This document shows, in pieces, positions 53,620-62,999 of a stretch of DNA of 64,000 nt. Below the pieces are notes generated by a model, which had not been told where the DNA came from, ran no database searches, and saw only the letters and a list, made by a program, of their open reading frames with translations. The stretch is from Acanthosepion pharaonis (lineage: Eukaryota; Mollusca; Cephalopoda; Sepiida; Sepiidae), in contig CAHIKZ030004123.1 of assembly GCA_903632075.3 (NCBI GenBank), positions 4,106,001 through 4,170,000 on the forward strand. Reading direction: 5' to 3'. A program made the position numbers and the translations under genes. Every line of letters starts with the position of its first letter. Positions within the stretch are counted from its first letter, which is position 1.

Positions 53620-55165
53620 TCCCTCCTTCTGTAATTGTTCTTTTTTTCTCCCTCCTTCCGTCATTGTTCTTCTTTTTTTCTTCCTCCTTCCGTCATTGTT
53701 CTTCTTTTTTTCTTCCTCCTTCCGTCATTGTTCTTCTTTTTTTCTCCCTCCTTTCGTCATTGTTCTTCTTTTTTTCTCCCTCCTTCCGTCATTTCACTTC
53801 TTTTTTTCTCCCTCCTTCTGTCATTTCACTTCTTTTTTTCTCCCTCCTTCTGTCATTTCACTTTTCTCATTCCCTCCTTCTGTCATTTCACTTCTTTTCT
53901 CATTCCCTCCATCTGTCATTTCACTTCTTTTCTCACTCCCTCCATCCCCCATTGCCCTTCTTTTTTCTCCCTCGCTCATTGCCCTTCTTTTTTCTCCCTC
54001 ACTCACTTTTTTCTTCATTTTGTTCTCTCTCCCTCACTCCCTTTTTTCTTCATTTTGTTCTCTCTCCCTCACACCCTTTTTTCTTCATTTTGTTCTCTCT
54101 CCCTCACTCCCTTTTTTCTTCATTTTGTTCTCTCTCCCTCACTCCCTTTTTTCTTCATTTTGTTCTCTCTCCCTCACTCCCTTTTTTCTTCATTTGGTTC
54201 TCTCTCCCTCCTCCCTTTTTCTTCATTTTGTTCTCTCTCCCTCCTCCCTTTTTCTTCATTTTGTTCTCTCTCCCTCCTCCCTTTTTTCTTCATTTTGTTC
54301 TCTCTCCCTCACTCCCTTTTTTCTTCATTTTGTTCTCTCTCCCTCACTCCTTTTTTTCTTCATTTTGTTTCTCTCCCTCCTCCTTTTTTTCTTCATTTTG
54401 TTCTCTCTCCCTCCTCCTTTTTCTTCATTTTGTTCTTCTCCCTCTCCCTTCATTTTGTTCTCTCTCCCTTTTTTTTTTTTTTCTTCATTTTGTTCTCTCT
54501 CCCTCACTCCATTTTTTTCTTCATTTTGTTCTCTCTCCCTCAGTCCCCTTCTTTTTTTTTCACTTTTTCTCTCCCTCCTCCTCTTCTTTTTTTTTCACTT
54601 TTTCTCTCTCCTTCATTGCTCTTCTTTTTTTTTCACTTTTTCTCTCTCCTTCATTGCTCTTCTTTTTTTCCTTTCTCTCTCTCCTTCATTGCTCTTCTTT
54701 TTTTTCCCTCTCTCCTTCATTGCTCTTCTTTTTTTTTCTCTCTCTCCTTCATTGCTCTTCTTTTTTTTTCTCTCTCCTTCATTGCTCTTCTTTTTTTTTC
54801 ACTCTCCTTCATTGCTCTTCTTTTTTTTCACTCTCTCCTTCATTGCTCTTCTTTTTTTTCACTCTCTCCTTCATTGCTCTTCTTTTTTTTCTCTCTCTCC
54901 TTCATTGCTCTTCTTTTTTTTCTCTCTCCTTCATTGCTCTTCTTTTTTTTCACTCTCTCCTTCATTGCTCTTCTTTTTTTTTCTCTCTCTCCTTCATTGC
55001 TCTTCTTTTTTTTCTCTCTCTCTCCTTCATTGCTCTTCTTTTTCTCTCTCTCCTTCATTGCTCTTCTTTTTTTCTCTCTCTCCTTCATTGCTCTTCTTTT
55101 TTTCTCTCTCTCCTTCATTGCTCTTCTTTTTTTTCTCTCTCTCTCCTTCATTGCTCTTCTTTTTG
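53620..55165 (+). repeat. 1.5-kb polypyrimidine compound minisatellite
   Basis: The plus strand is almost purely C and T with sparse A and G. Successive sub-arrays have distinct units: TCCGTCATTGTTCTTC (53640-53790), TCTGTCATTTCACTTC (53790-53940), CCATTGCCCTTC (53945-53990), TTCATTTTGTTCTCTCTCCC with CTCACTCCC (about 54010-54540, some 15 units near 36 bp), and CTCCTTCATTGCTCTTCTTT (about 54600-55160, some 20 units near 28 bp). All share a TCATT-YTTCT core, so they look like successive expansions of one ancestral unit. Near-absence of TAA, TAG and TGA opens all three plus frames, giving spurious proteins of 519-610 residues made of L, F, S and P. Confidence 0.95.
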
Positions 55166-55199
55166 TTCTCTTTTGGTCATCATTGTCTTTCTGACTAAC

Positions 55200-55980
55200 A
55201 TTTTATAGACATGGTATACTAAATGTCTTCACAGATTACCTATAGTTTCTCTTTTTTATATTTTTTTTGTTTTACTCATGAGCCCTGAAAGATATATAAA
55301 TCAAAATGGTAAAATAGCAAACTTTATATATGGAGTCAGCAGAATTTCAATTTTTCTATATTAAAGATGATTTACTAATCTGTAAATGTGCAAGTTGAGT
55401 GTAATTGTAAATGATCAACTAGACCAGGACTATTAACTGTTAAAGATGAATGAAAAATTATATCAAGAATTCTTTCTCTTGAAACCACATGTCTAAACTC
55501 TTTCCCATAATTCTTTGCAATAATGATAGACTTTTTTTGATTGTGATGTTTGAACTTGAATAGAATAGACTTGGAATTGATTTACATAATGAATCACAGG
55601 AATGTATAATATCTTAAATTAATTTTTTTTCTCTGTTCATTGGCCAGTTTAACTCAATAACATTGAACTTTGCTTTGTGATTTCTCTTTCTTTTTAATCT
55701 CTTTCATTAGCAACATTGGTTTCCAAATATAAACATGGAAGAGAAACTAAGAAAGAGTCACTTGTGTTCCATTCATTGGTGAACCGCTTGCAAAAGATGC
55801 TTTTTGATGAATTCAACAATAAAATCACATGATAAAAAATATAGTGCAGTTAAAGAAAATTGAAAGAAAAAAAATCAATAATTTCTGTATTGAAGATTTG
55901 ATAGTGTTTTTCTGCAAATTTAGTTATACATTTTTGATTGTTACTTTGACAATTTTAAGTTATTTATACTTTTATGTGGC
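55200..55980. other. Unclassified sequence
   Basis: No motif or repeat family recognised. Confidence 0.3.
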
Positions 55981-55983
55981 ATG

Positions 55984-56065
55984 TTCCTTCAGGATGTGGG
56001 TGATCATGGCTCTCTACAACTTCCTATATTTTGTAGTACCAGCCACTTTGTCCTCTTACCCTTAA
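55984..56065 (-). mobile_element. LINE-B 3' coding end, short fragment
   Basis: The minus strand matches the LINE-B C-terminus at 59.25 kb (LVLQNIGSC-RAMITHILKE; DNA core AGAGCCATGATCACCCACAT). Both ends truncated. Confidence 0.65.
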
Positions 56066-56192
56066 CCAGATAATAGGATTTCTAATAGAAAAGGAATTTT
56101 TCTTTGTAGGAGAAATCCATTTTGCCTTACCATTCTGCTAGAGGAAGTGTCACATTTCAGCAAACTTCTATTTTCCCTTTTAAGGAAAACAC

Positions 56193-56335
56193 ACAAAGTA
56201 ATGGATAGCAACTCAGATTGAGGAATTGGAGAGCCAAGTTCAAATTCCAGTCGAATACATTACATTCACTTACGTGCTAATAACCTTAGGGAAGGTATGA
56301 ATCTTCTCCTCCCACCACTCAGCTAATATGTTTTT
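56193..56335 (+). mobile_element. SINE, tRNA head and partial tail
   Basis: AAGTAATGGATAGCAACTCA (A-box region), GAGCCAAGTTCAAATTCCAG (B-box region), TACATTCACTTACGTGC and GGAAGGTATGAATC. Truncated after CAGCTAATATG. No 5S part. Confidence 0.7.
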
Positions 56336-56342
56336 CTATTAC

Positions 56343-56572
56343 CATATATACTTGTGTATAAGCCAACTTCATATATAATGTGACCCCCTGAACTTTTTAG
56401 CATGAATTTTAACCCAGCCAGAAAAAATTTTCATGTATATAGTGTAACTGGTCACTGAAAATGCATGATTTTTAACCTCTTAAAAATTACCTAGCTTGTA
56501 TAGCTTGACTCCCTATTTTTTTTGTAAAAATCAAATCATAAAAACTTGCACTATATTTGTATATATGATAAC
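56343..56572. mobile_element. MITE with TATATAC-type ends
   Basis: Left end CCATATATACTTGTGTATAA; right end, in complement, TCATATATACAAATATAGTG. About 230 bp with no coding sequence. The right half is shared with 45178-45240 and the terminal motif with 46396-46604. Confidence 0.6.
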
Positions 56573-56584
56573 TGCATCCTGTGG

Positions 56585-56800
56585 ACCAGTGTTTTTCAAC
56601 TGATGTTCTAATGCACCCTGAAAGGTAGCCAGATGCACCCACCAAGTTAACAGAAGAGTAATTTGTGATTTATTTTTATATTTAAAAAATCTTTATTTTT
56701 TAAAAGCTAGAGATACCATGCACATGGCTTCCATGCCTAAGTCAAGTTTTGTCATTTGATATTTTAAACTGGGTGCTAAATTCTTTAACAGAAGAGGAGG
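56585..56800 (+). mobile_element. hAT-like non-autonomous element, left part
   Basis: Begins CCAGTGTTTTTCAACTGATG, a hAT-type terminal repeat, and shares with 57179-57410 the phrases CCTGAAAGGTAGCCAGATG, TTAACAGAAGAGTAATTT, GTACATGGCTT/GCACATGGCTT and TGTCATTTGATATTT. No right end was recognised. Confidence 0.55.
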
Positions 56801-57178
56801 GGCTGGTTACTTGACAGACCAAACATCTGACAGCCCAATGCAACCAGGTTTTCTAGATCTTGCTTGTCTCAATTCCCTTTGAGCTGTGAAGCAGGCGATT
56901 TTGACCAAGTGTGTAGGCTTCTCTGTCACACAGTTTTCCGCCAAAATCGAACCGACTTGTTAAACTCTCTTTGTTTTACACCCATCTCCGCCACTGCTAC
57001 CAGGGAAAAGAATGGGAATAGGGAGAGATGATAACAAACCCAATGATCGGATGCAAGCGGGTGACGATCAGATCAGACGAAAAGTGATTTGAGTAAAAAC
57101 CAAATGGCAGTAGGATGTTGGTGTTGTAAATGTAAACCAAGAAAAAATAGACAGAATACTAAGAACATTGTTGTAAGC

Positions 57179-57629
57179 AATGTTTCTCAACTGGTGCCCC
57201 CAGGTACACTAATGCATCCTGAAATGTAGCCAGATGTGTCCCAAATTAACAGAAGAGTAATTTATTTAACTATTTTTATATCTAAAAAAATCTTTATTTA
57301 AAAAAAAGTTAGAGACATCAAGTACATGGCTTCTATGTCTAAGTCAAGTCTGTCATTTGATATTTCAAACTGGATGTTAAATTCCTTAATCTTTAAGGAG
57401 TGGATAATCCTTTCCCTTTTGCCTCCCCCAACAAATTTAAATCAGTCATTGTTAGTCTCTCTAAAAAAATAGATTCTTCATAAATCCCTTTAAATGAATA
57501 TTATTTTACTATTTTCAAATGTCATAACTAATTTTTTCTTATTAAAATTTAAAGTGAACACCAGAGTTTTAGTTATTGTACAAATGCCCCCTGAAGTTAA
57601 AAAAAAAAAAAAAAGGGTGAGAAACAATG
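57179..57629 (+). mobile_element. hAT-like non-autonomous element
   Basis: Left end GCAATGTTTCTCAACTGGTG and right end (complement) GCATTGTTTCTCACCC bound 451 bp. This terminal motif is typical of hAT elements. The 8-bp flanks are not identical (GTTGTAA- versus -TTTAGAC), so the target duplication has decayed or the ends are slightly misplaced. No transposase. Confidence 0.6.
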
Positions 57630-57724
57630 CTTTAGACAAACAGACAGCCAGAGAGAACCAACTTTAAGCCATTGCTCCCAAGTGAACTCTGTGCCTTAGA
57701 AAGCCTCATTTTGTGCATTTTACA

Positions 57725-58365
57725 GAGAACAAGGATCTCAGTAGTAACAGGTAAATTAGAAATTGGAGATACCGAAATCAAACAGGTGCAACAATTTAGA
57801 TATCTGGGAAGCGTATTAAAAGAGAACAGAAAGTACAACGCAGAAATCCAAAGGCACATTGGGATAGTGAAAGATGCCTTCCAAAAGCTGAGTAAAGTAT
57901 TAAGAGAAAAATATGATTAGAAATAAAGAAAAGAGTACTGAACTGTTGTGTAGTATCAGTCCACCTATATGACAGTGAATGCTGGACAATCTTCTCAAAG
58001 ATGAAGAAGAGACTTGAGGCAACAGAAATGTGGTTCTACAGAAGGATGCTGTGAATACCATGGACCAAACATGTGAGCAACAAAGAAGTTCTAGAGAAAA
58101 TGGAAACAAAAAGGACAATTATGCTTAACATCAGGAAGAGATAATTGAAATTTCTAGGATACATTATGAGGAAAGAGGGCTTGAAAAATGTGATACTCAC
58201 AGGACAGATTGAAAATAAGTGGGCCAGAGGAAAGCAATGCACAACCTACCTGGCGAGCCTGTGCAAATGGATGGTGGAGCAGGGTTTAGGGTGGATGGCA
58301 AAAAGAAAAGGACAGGAAAGTGTCATGATTGTCAATATCCTGAAAGGACACATCACATAGAAGTG
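57725..58365 (+). mobile_element. LINE-B reverse transcriptase tail, plus strand
   Basis: Plus strand reads VVTGKLEIGDTEIKQVQQFR, YLGSVLKENRKYNAEIQRHI, GIVKDAFQKLSKVLREK, then in shifted frames CWTIFSKMKKRLEATEMWFY, EYHGPNM, MKFLGYIMRKEGLKNVILTG, QIENKWARGKQCTTYLASLC and KWMVEQGLGWMAKRKGQ. At least three frameshifts. The equivalent of the YADD box is just upstream of its 5' truncation. Confidence 0.85.
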
Positions 58366-58504
58366 TTTGCTTATACTGTTTATATTTTGATCTTTCTTTT
58401 ACTGAAATTGGATGAAAGCATATGTCAATTATTGAACAGCATAAAAATGTATTTCTCTGCAGAGGTTAACAAAACAAATACGTAAAATATTTCAAATGCC
58501 TGTA

Positions 58505-58650
58505 ATAGAGGCACAATGGAGTAATGGATAGTGACACATACTAAGGAATCAGAAAACCAAGTCTGAATTCCAGTCAAGTTCCTTGCATTCACTTATGTGC
58601 ATTAATACCCTTGGAAAAGGTATGAATCCATCTCTTCTCTGGGTAAATAG
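58505..58650 (+). mobile_element. SINE, tRNA head and partial tail
   Basis: AATGGAGTAATGGATAGTGA, CCAAGTCTGAATTCCAGTC, TTGCATTCACTTATGTGC and AAAGGTATGAATCCATCTCT. The tail is cut short at GGGTAAATAGCTAGACTG, where unassigned sequence begins. Resembles the copy at 56193. Confidence 0.7.
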
Positions 58651-58989
58651 CTAGACTGACTGTGTCTTTTAGTCTTGGTTGGTAACTAGTCTAGGAGAAA
58701 GAAAACTGGATTCAAACCAGCCTTAAAAGGTTTGGGCTATCTTGCCAAAGACGCACCGTTGCTGCTACAGCTGCAGTACATGTGGTACCTCTACAACTCA
58801 AATGGGTTACAGGTCTTGTGATCGTGAAACAGGTAATATTTATATTTTAACATTATTCTGCAATCAATTATTTTTTTAATACCTTTTTAAGCACATTCAT
58901 ATCTCCTTGCAAAATATACTGTAAGCATTTAAAGCCTATATTCAAAGAAATTGAATAGGCATAAATCTTGATAGGAACTACAGGTTTTT

Positions 58990-59330
58990 AAACTTTACTG
59001 ACTGGACATGTGAGCAATGACAAAGTTTTAGAGAAAATGAAAAGAAAAAGGTCACTTGTACTCAGAATTGGAAATTTAAATTTCTCTGGCTGATTAATGA
59101 GGAAAGAAGGCTTGGAAAATGTAACGTTCACTGGATGTGGAAGGCAATAGGAACAGAGGAAAGCAGAGAATGACCTACTCAATAAGTGTGTGTCAATGGT
59201 TGCCAGAACAGGGATTAGGAGAGATAAAAAAAAAAGACAAATACTGCTAAAAGCTACAAAAAATAGGAACTTGTGGAGAGCCATGATCGGCCACATCCTT
59301 AAGGGACACAAGCACATAGAAGAACATAAT
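58990..59330 (+). mobile_element. LINE-B 3' fragment
   Basis: Plus strand: TGHVSNDKVLEKMKRK, then MRKEGLENVTFTGCG-equivalent sequence, SMVARTGIRRDKKKRQILLK-frame, and NRNLWRAMIGHILKGHKHIE at the C-terminus. It lies 625 bp downstream of another LINE-B in the same orientation and repeats its last third. Confidence 0.8.
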
Positions 59331-59392
59331 GCTGTTTTTGAACTTGGAGACCTTGCAAAAAGTTTTAATTTGGGCCTTGAAGCTCCTAAGAT

Positions 59393-59427
<35 letters not shown>
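59393..59427. repeat. (TC)n(TA)n microsatellite
   Basis: About 15 bp of TC followed by about 19 bp of TA. Confidence 0.9.
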
Positions 59428-59692
59428 GTCATCCACAGACAGACTGTTTCACTGTATCACAGCTCATCAGTGTGGCTAGACATCCAGTTGCCTCTAGCTA
59501 GGATCGAAACCCGACTGAATTGGCGTCAGTTGGGGATTCTACCACTAACCCGTTGGCACACGACAGGGATGAAGGTGAATTTAAGTGTATTTATTTTTAG
59601 ATAAACACACAGTGACCGAGAGAACTCAATTCGATTTACCGAAGAGTCTTGCATTATTAGCTGTAATAGTCACTGTTTACAAACCCACACTT

Positions 59693-59695
<3 letters not shown>

Positions 59696-59742
<47 letters not shown>
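59696..59742. repeat. (TA)n(CA)n microsatellite
   Basis: About 35 bp of TA followed by about 10 bp of CA. Confidence 0.95.
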
Positions 59743-59785
59743 AATATCAGTAACACAAAATTTCACCATAACTTCAAGTTTCACA

Positions 59786-60174
59786 CTGCTTACAGACATA
59801 TCCTGTTAAAACACTTGTTTTCATATGATCATCAAAGTTAAGCAATATTAAGCCTGGTCATTACCTAGATGGGTGACTGCTTAGCAATACCAGGTGCTGT
59901 AAGCTTGGATGTGTGGATGGTGTAATGTATAACAGCTTGACAATGGAAATCAGAGATCCTAGTTCCAGTTCCAGTTGTGTTCATTATATTCCCTTATGCG
60001 CAAATACCCTTAGGAAAGACATGAATCCACCTCTTCTCCCCCCAGTTGTGGATTAATTGGTAGGACGTGTATCGGTAAATCATTATCTCAAAAAAAAATT
60101 CTTAGTATCTAAAAATATTTTCTGGCTTTAAATAACCTGCAAAAGGTTAATAATCTATAAAAAAATTAATCAAA
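59786..60174 (+). mobile_element. 5S/tRNA chimeric SINE, full length with perfect target duplication
   Basis: Best-defined copy. A perfect 12-bp target duplication TCAAGTTTCACA (59774-59785 and 60175-60186) fixes both ends. The element starts CTGCTTACAGACATATCCTG, which is the 5' end of 5S rRNA (GCCTACGGCCATACC...). Then come CATCAAAGTTAAGCAATATT, AGATGGGTGACTGCTTAGCA and ATACCAGGTGCTGTAAGCTT, matching the 5S promoter region and 3' end in order. The second segment has GTGTAATGTATAACAGC (tRNA-Arg-like A box) and CTAGTTCCAGTTCCAG (B box). The tail is CTTATGCGCAAATACCCTTA, CCACCTCTTCTCCCCCCAGT, ATTCTTAGTATCTAAAAATA, CAAAAGGTTAATAATC, ending in an AATC-type repeat. Length is 389 bp. Confidence 0.92.
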
Positions 60175-60189
60175 TCAAGTTTCACATGA

Positions 60190-60840
60190 TGAAGCAATCC
60201 TCAGATAGTTCAGTAACCTATTCTAGATTGGTTTTCTTACTAGTAATTTCTTGACTATTAAGCGGTTTTCTTTCTATCTAATTAAACTGCGTTAGGTTTC
60301 TTTGTGGTTCTTATTTTTTGTCTTTTTCGTTTTCTCTGGCTTTTTTTTATTATTTTTTTTATTTATTGTTTTTAAGGTTTCATTTTGTATAAGGGAGAAA
60401 GATTTGTTTATAGTTTAAGTTTCATATTCTGCCTTTTAAGTTTTTGGAGAATTTTTTTACAATGAAACCGTGTGCAAAACTTATGTTATTTTAAGTAAAT
60501 TGTAATTGGAAAACAAATTGAATTTTAAAAGTCTGCGACAGAAATCATCTACCCACTTTACGTTCTTTTATGATTTTTTTTCTTTTTAATTTCATCGGAT
60601 ATCAAGAATAAAAGTCAATTATTGCTAAATCTAAAAATTCCTTTAGTGTATTAATAAATTGGGTGACTGAAGAGTCAACGAGAAATAAATTAGATCGCTT
60701 TTTTAAAGTCTTCCGGAATATTTTCCGCGTGTTGAAACGGGGGTTATTTCTGTTAAAAGTTGTATTTAAAATATTATTTATTTTAATTATTAAAAAAATA
60801 ATAATAGTCGTTAAAAAAAACTATTTTAAAAATAAATAAA
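60190..60840. other. Unclassified AT-rich sequence
   Basis: No motif or repeat family recognised. It precedes the CpG-richer stretch that follows. Confidence 0.3.
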
Positions 60841-60844
60841 TAAA

Positions 60845-61320
60845 TCTACCTCCCGCTAGTTGCTTCGTCGTGGAAGCATCAACTTCATACTTCTGCTACA
60901 AATCCTGGCATTGACGAATGCTGCTGCTGTATCGTTTGCAAACAGGGTTGTCATGCCGGCTTGTTAGCCTACCTCCTTCGTCGTGCGACATCCTACCCAC
61001 AAATCTATCACCCCCTGTCGCCTTCAAAAGACTTCGTCATAATTGACTTTCTCTTTTTCTCTCTCGATTGTGAGATGTCTCATTTTCATCGTTTTTTCAC
61101 TATTCTTGTTCTTCATTGCTTACTGTTGCTACCGCCCCCTGAATCTCTCGTTCGTTCGTTTCATTCATTTGCTTTCTCCTCTTTACTACCCGGACTCCTG
61201 GGGGACCTCACTCCCGACCTGATTGACTGACTGACAGTGAAGGACTCTGCGCGATTGTAACACTTACACTTACTTACTCGTAACGAATTCTCACATGGGC
61301 GCGTAGCACCACCCATATTT
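60845..61320. promoter_or_regulatory. CpG-richer island in AT-rich surroundings, candidate promoter or exon
   Basis: About 25 CpG dinucleotides in under 500 bp (for example TTGCTTCGTCGTGG, TCCTTCGTCGTGCGACATCC, GAAGGACTCTGCGCGATTG, CATGGGCGCGTAGC), against near-absence elsewhere. No transposon signature. An 89-codon plus frame (60961-61230) has no recognisable domain. The composition suggests host regulatory or 5' exon sequence, but there is no direct evidence of transcription. Confidence 0.3.
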
Positions 61321-61532
61321 AGGGATTGTCAATTTTAGGTAAAAGTGCAAATGTCTATATAAAAAGCGAAAACAAACTTAAATATTCTGATACAGTAACA
61401 CTGACGCTAATTCTTTTTCGTATATTTTTTTTCCTTTTCTGAAAAAGTTACCTTTCGGCTTCTATTAGTAAACACGGGATTTTTACCTGAAGCGGATTTT
61501 GTTTTTGGTATGTAATATCGACGATTTCATTT

Positions 61533-61700
61533 TCATTTCTTTCTATAAATTTCAGTTATTGATTTAGTTTTGGTTATTTCGATTTTATTCTTATCTTTAC
61601 TTTTTATTGCGGGACGAGATGCCATGGCGATGGAGGGATTTCGAAGAATTCCTTTTAAATTCGACAATGGGCGAACTGTTCTAAAAAAACGAATTTGTTT
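61533..61700 (-). other. Possible first coding exon, very tentative
   Basis: On the minus strand a well-placed start context (CGCCATGG, ATG at 61625-61623) opens MASRPAIKSKDK. A possible splice donor GTAAAG lies at 61600-61595, or the frame stays open to 61533. A TTTTTTTAG acceptor-like signal precedes at about 61690. The local CpG content is raised. I recognise no protein family. It may be chance. Confidence 0.15.
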
Positions 61701-61981
61701 TGTAATAATTTTTTTGTGCATTTTTAATTTATTTTGTTCAATATAGAACAATTTTTAAAGTTGATTTCACAGACAGTTTTTAACAGATAGGTTGGGCAAT
61801 TTTTTTTTAGCAATTTTTTAATTTATTTTCATAGGCAATTTTTTAAAAATATTACCTTGTTCTAAGAGTAAGACCTTTAGGAGAATGGTTTCCTCAAGTT
61901 ATCACTAACTCATTCTGTTCACCATTAACTGCCTCCTTGTGCCAGCAGTGACAAGACTTTTTTTTAAGATGTAGCCACAAG

Positions 61982-62355
61982 CACAGAGAGAAGTGGATTC
62001 ATCATACCTTTCCCAAAAAAAGGTATTACTGGCCAGTGAATATGGATTCAGCTGATTTTCATACTGTATCCATGTTCACAGAGAGAAGTGGATTCATGCC
62101 TTTCCCAAGAATATCATTAGCCAGTGAATATATAGATTCAGCTTATATTCAAACTGTTTTCCATGTGAACAGGGAGAAATGGATTCAAGCCTTTCCCAAG
62201 GGTAAAATTGGCCAGTGAGTATAAGAAGATTCAGTTGATATTGAAACTGTTTTCCATGTATGTAGGGAAAAGTTGATTCATGCCTTTACCTAAAGTTTAA
62301 GTGAAGTGAATACAGTCTCAGCTGAAATTTGATCTCAGATCGCTATTCCCATTCT
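61982..62355. repeat. About 93-bp satellite, four units
   Basis: Units begin near 61982, 62077, 62168 and 62261 with core GAGAGAAGTGGATTCATGCC, TTTCCCAAGA, GCCAGTGAATATAGATTCAG and TGTTTTCCATGT. The spacing is 95, 91 and 93 bp. The phrase GTGGATTCATACC with CTTTCCC is also found in the SINE tail on the minus strand, so the unit may derive from that tail. The open frame at 62036-62218 is a by-product. Confidence 0.88.
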
Positions 62356-62359
62356 GTTG

Positions 62360-62699
62360 ATGTAAGTATAATTAGTATATAAGGAACTCTAAAACAAACA
62401 AATAACAAAGTTGCAGATTCAGCTTAAGATACTGTTATCATAATAGTAAGATAATTTAATCCTCATCAGGTGCCACACAGTTTGTAATTTTGTACAAAGT
62501 ACCTTATAACCAAACTATGGTTGCCATAGTTTTGAATAAAGTTTCAAGTAGTATATCCCTAAAGAGGAGGGCATTCCATAATGTCTACAGTTAATAATGA
62601 AGTATCACCAATATTTCATTCGGCTTGAAGTCTTTCATGATAGTTTTTGCATTAAAAATTGAAATCAGGTAACACACACACACACACACACTGTGATTT
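62360..62699. other. Unclassified sequence with a CA microsatellite
   Basis: (CA)n at about 62671-62690. Nothing else recognised. Confidence 0.35.
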
Positions 62700-62756
62700 G
62701 TTTTCTATGATTTATGAACCCTTTTCAGGTTATTTCAAGAAAATATTTTTTGACTT

Positions 62757-62787
<31 letters not shown>

Positions 62788-62998
62788 AGATAATAATAGC
62801 ATAGTGATAGTCTTACTAATTAACCCATAGCTGGGGGAAGAAGAGGTGTGTTCATACCTAATCAAAATTTGATAAACAAAAGAAATTATAATATCAATAT
62901 AAAGTGGGGAATCAATTCTATATTACAATCAATATATAAATTAATCTCTCACTTTGTGGTCACAGTAGTTTCTATACATTTATATTCCAGGGAATAGA
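62700..62998 (-). mobile_element. Alternative-head element carrying the SINE tail
   Basis: 62700-62855 on the minus strand is the SINE tail (CCCCCAGCTATGGGTTAATT, AATATTTTTTGACTTTAAG-type complement, poly-T at 62761-62789). Upstream, where the tRNA-like part should be, 62855-62998 has the dispersed sequence also found at 42345-42500 (TATTACAATCAATATATAAA, CACTTTGTGGTCACAGTAG). The joint is the same in both places. Confidence 0.6.
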
Positions 62999-62999
62999 G

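Noticed and set aside
53366..55208. Three overlapping plus-strand open frames of 519-610 residues
   Set aside because: They are translations of a polypyrimidine minisatellite in all three frames, made almost only of L, F, S and P, with no domain, and exist because the tract lacks the A and G needed for stop codons.
62036..62218. 60-codon frame with internal repeats
   Set aside because: It is the 93-bp satellite read through, not an independent gene.
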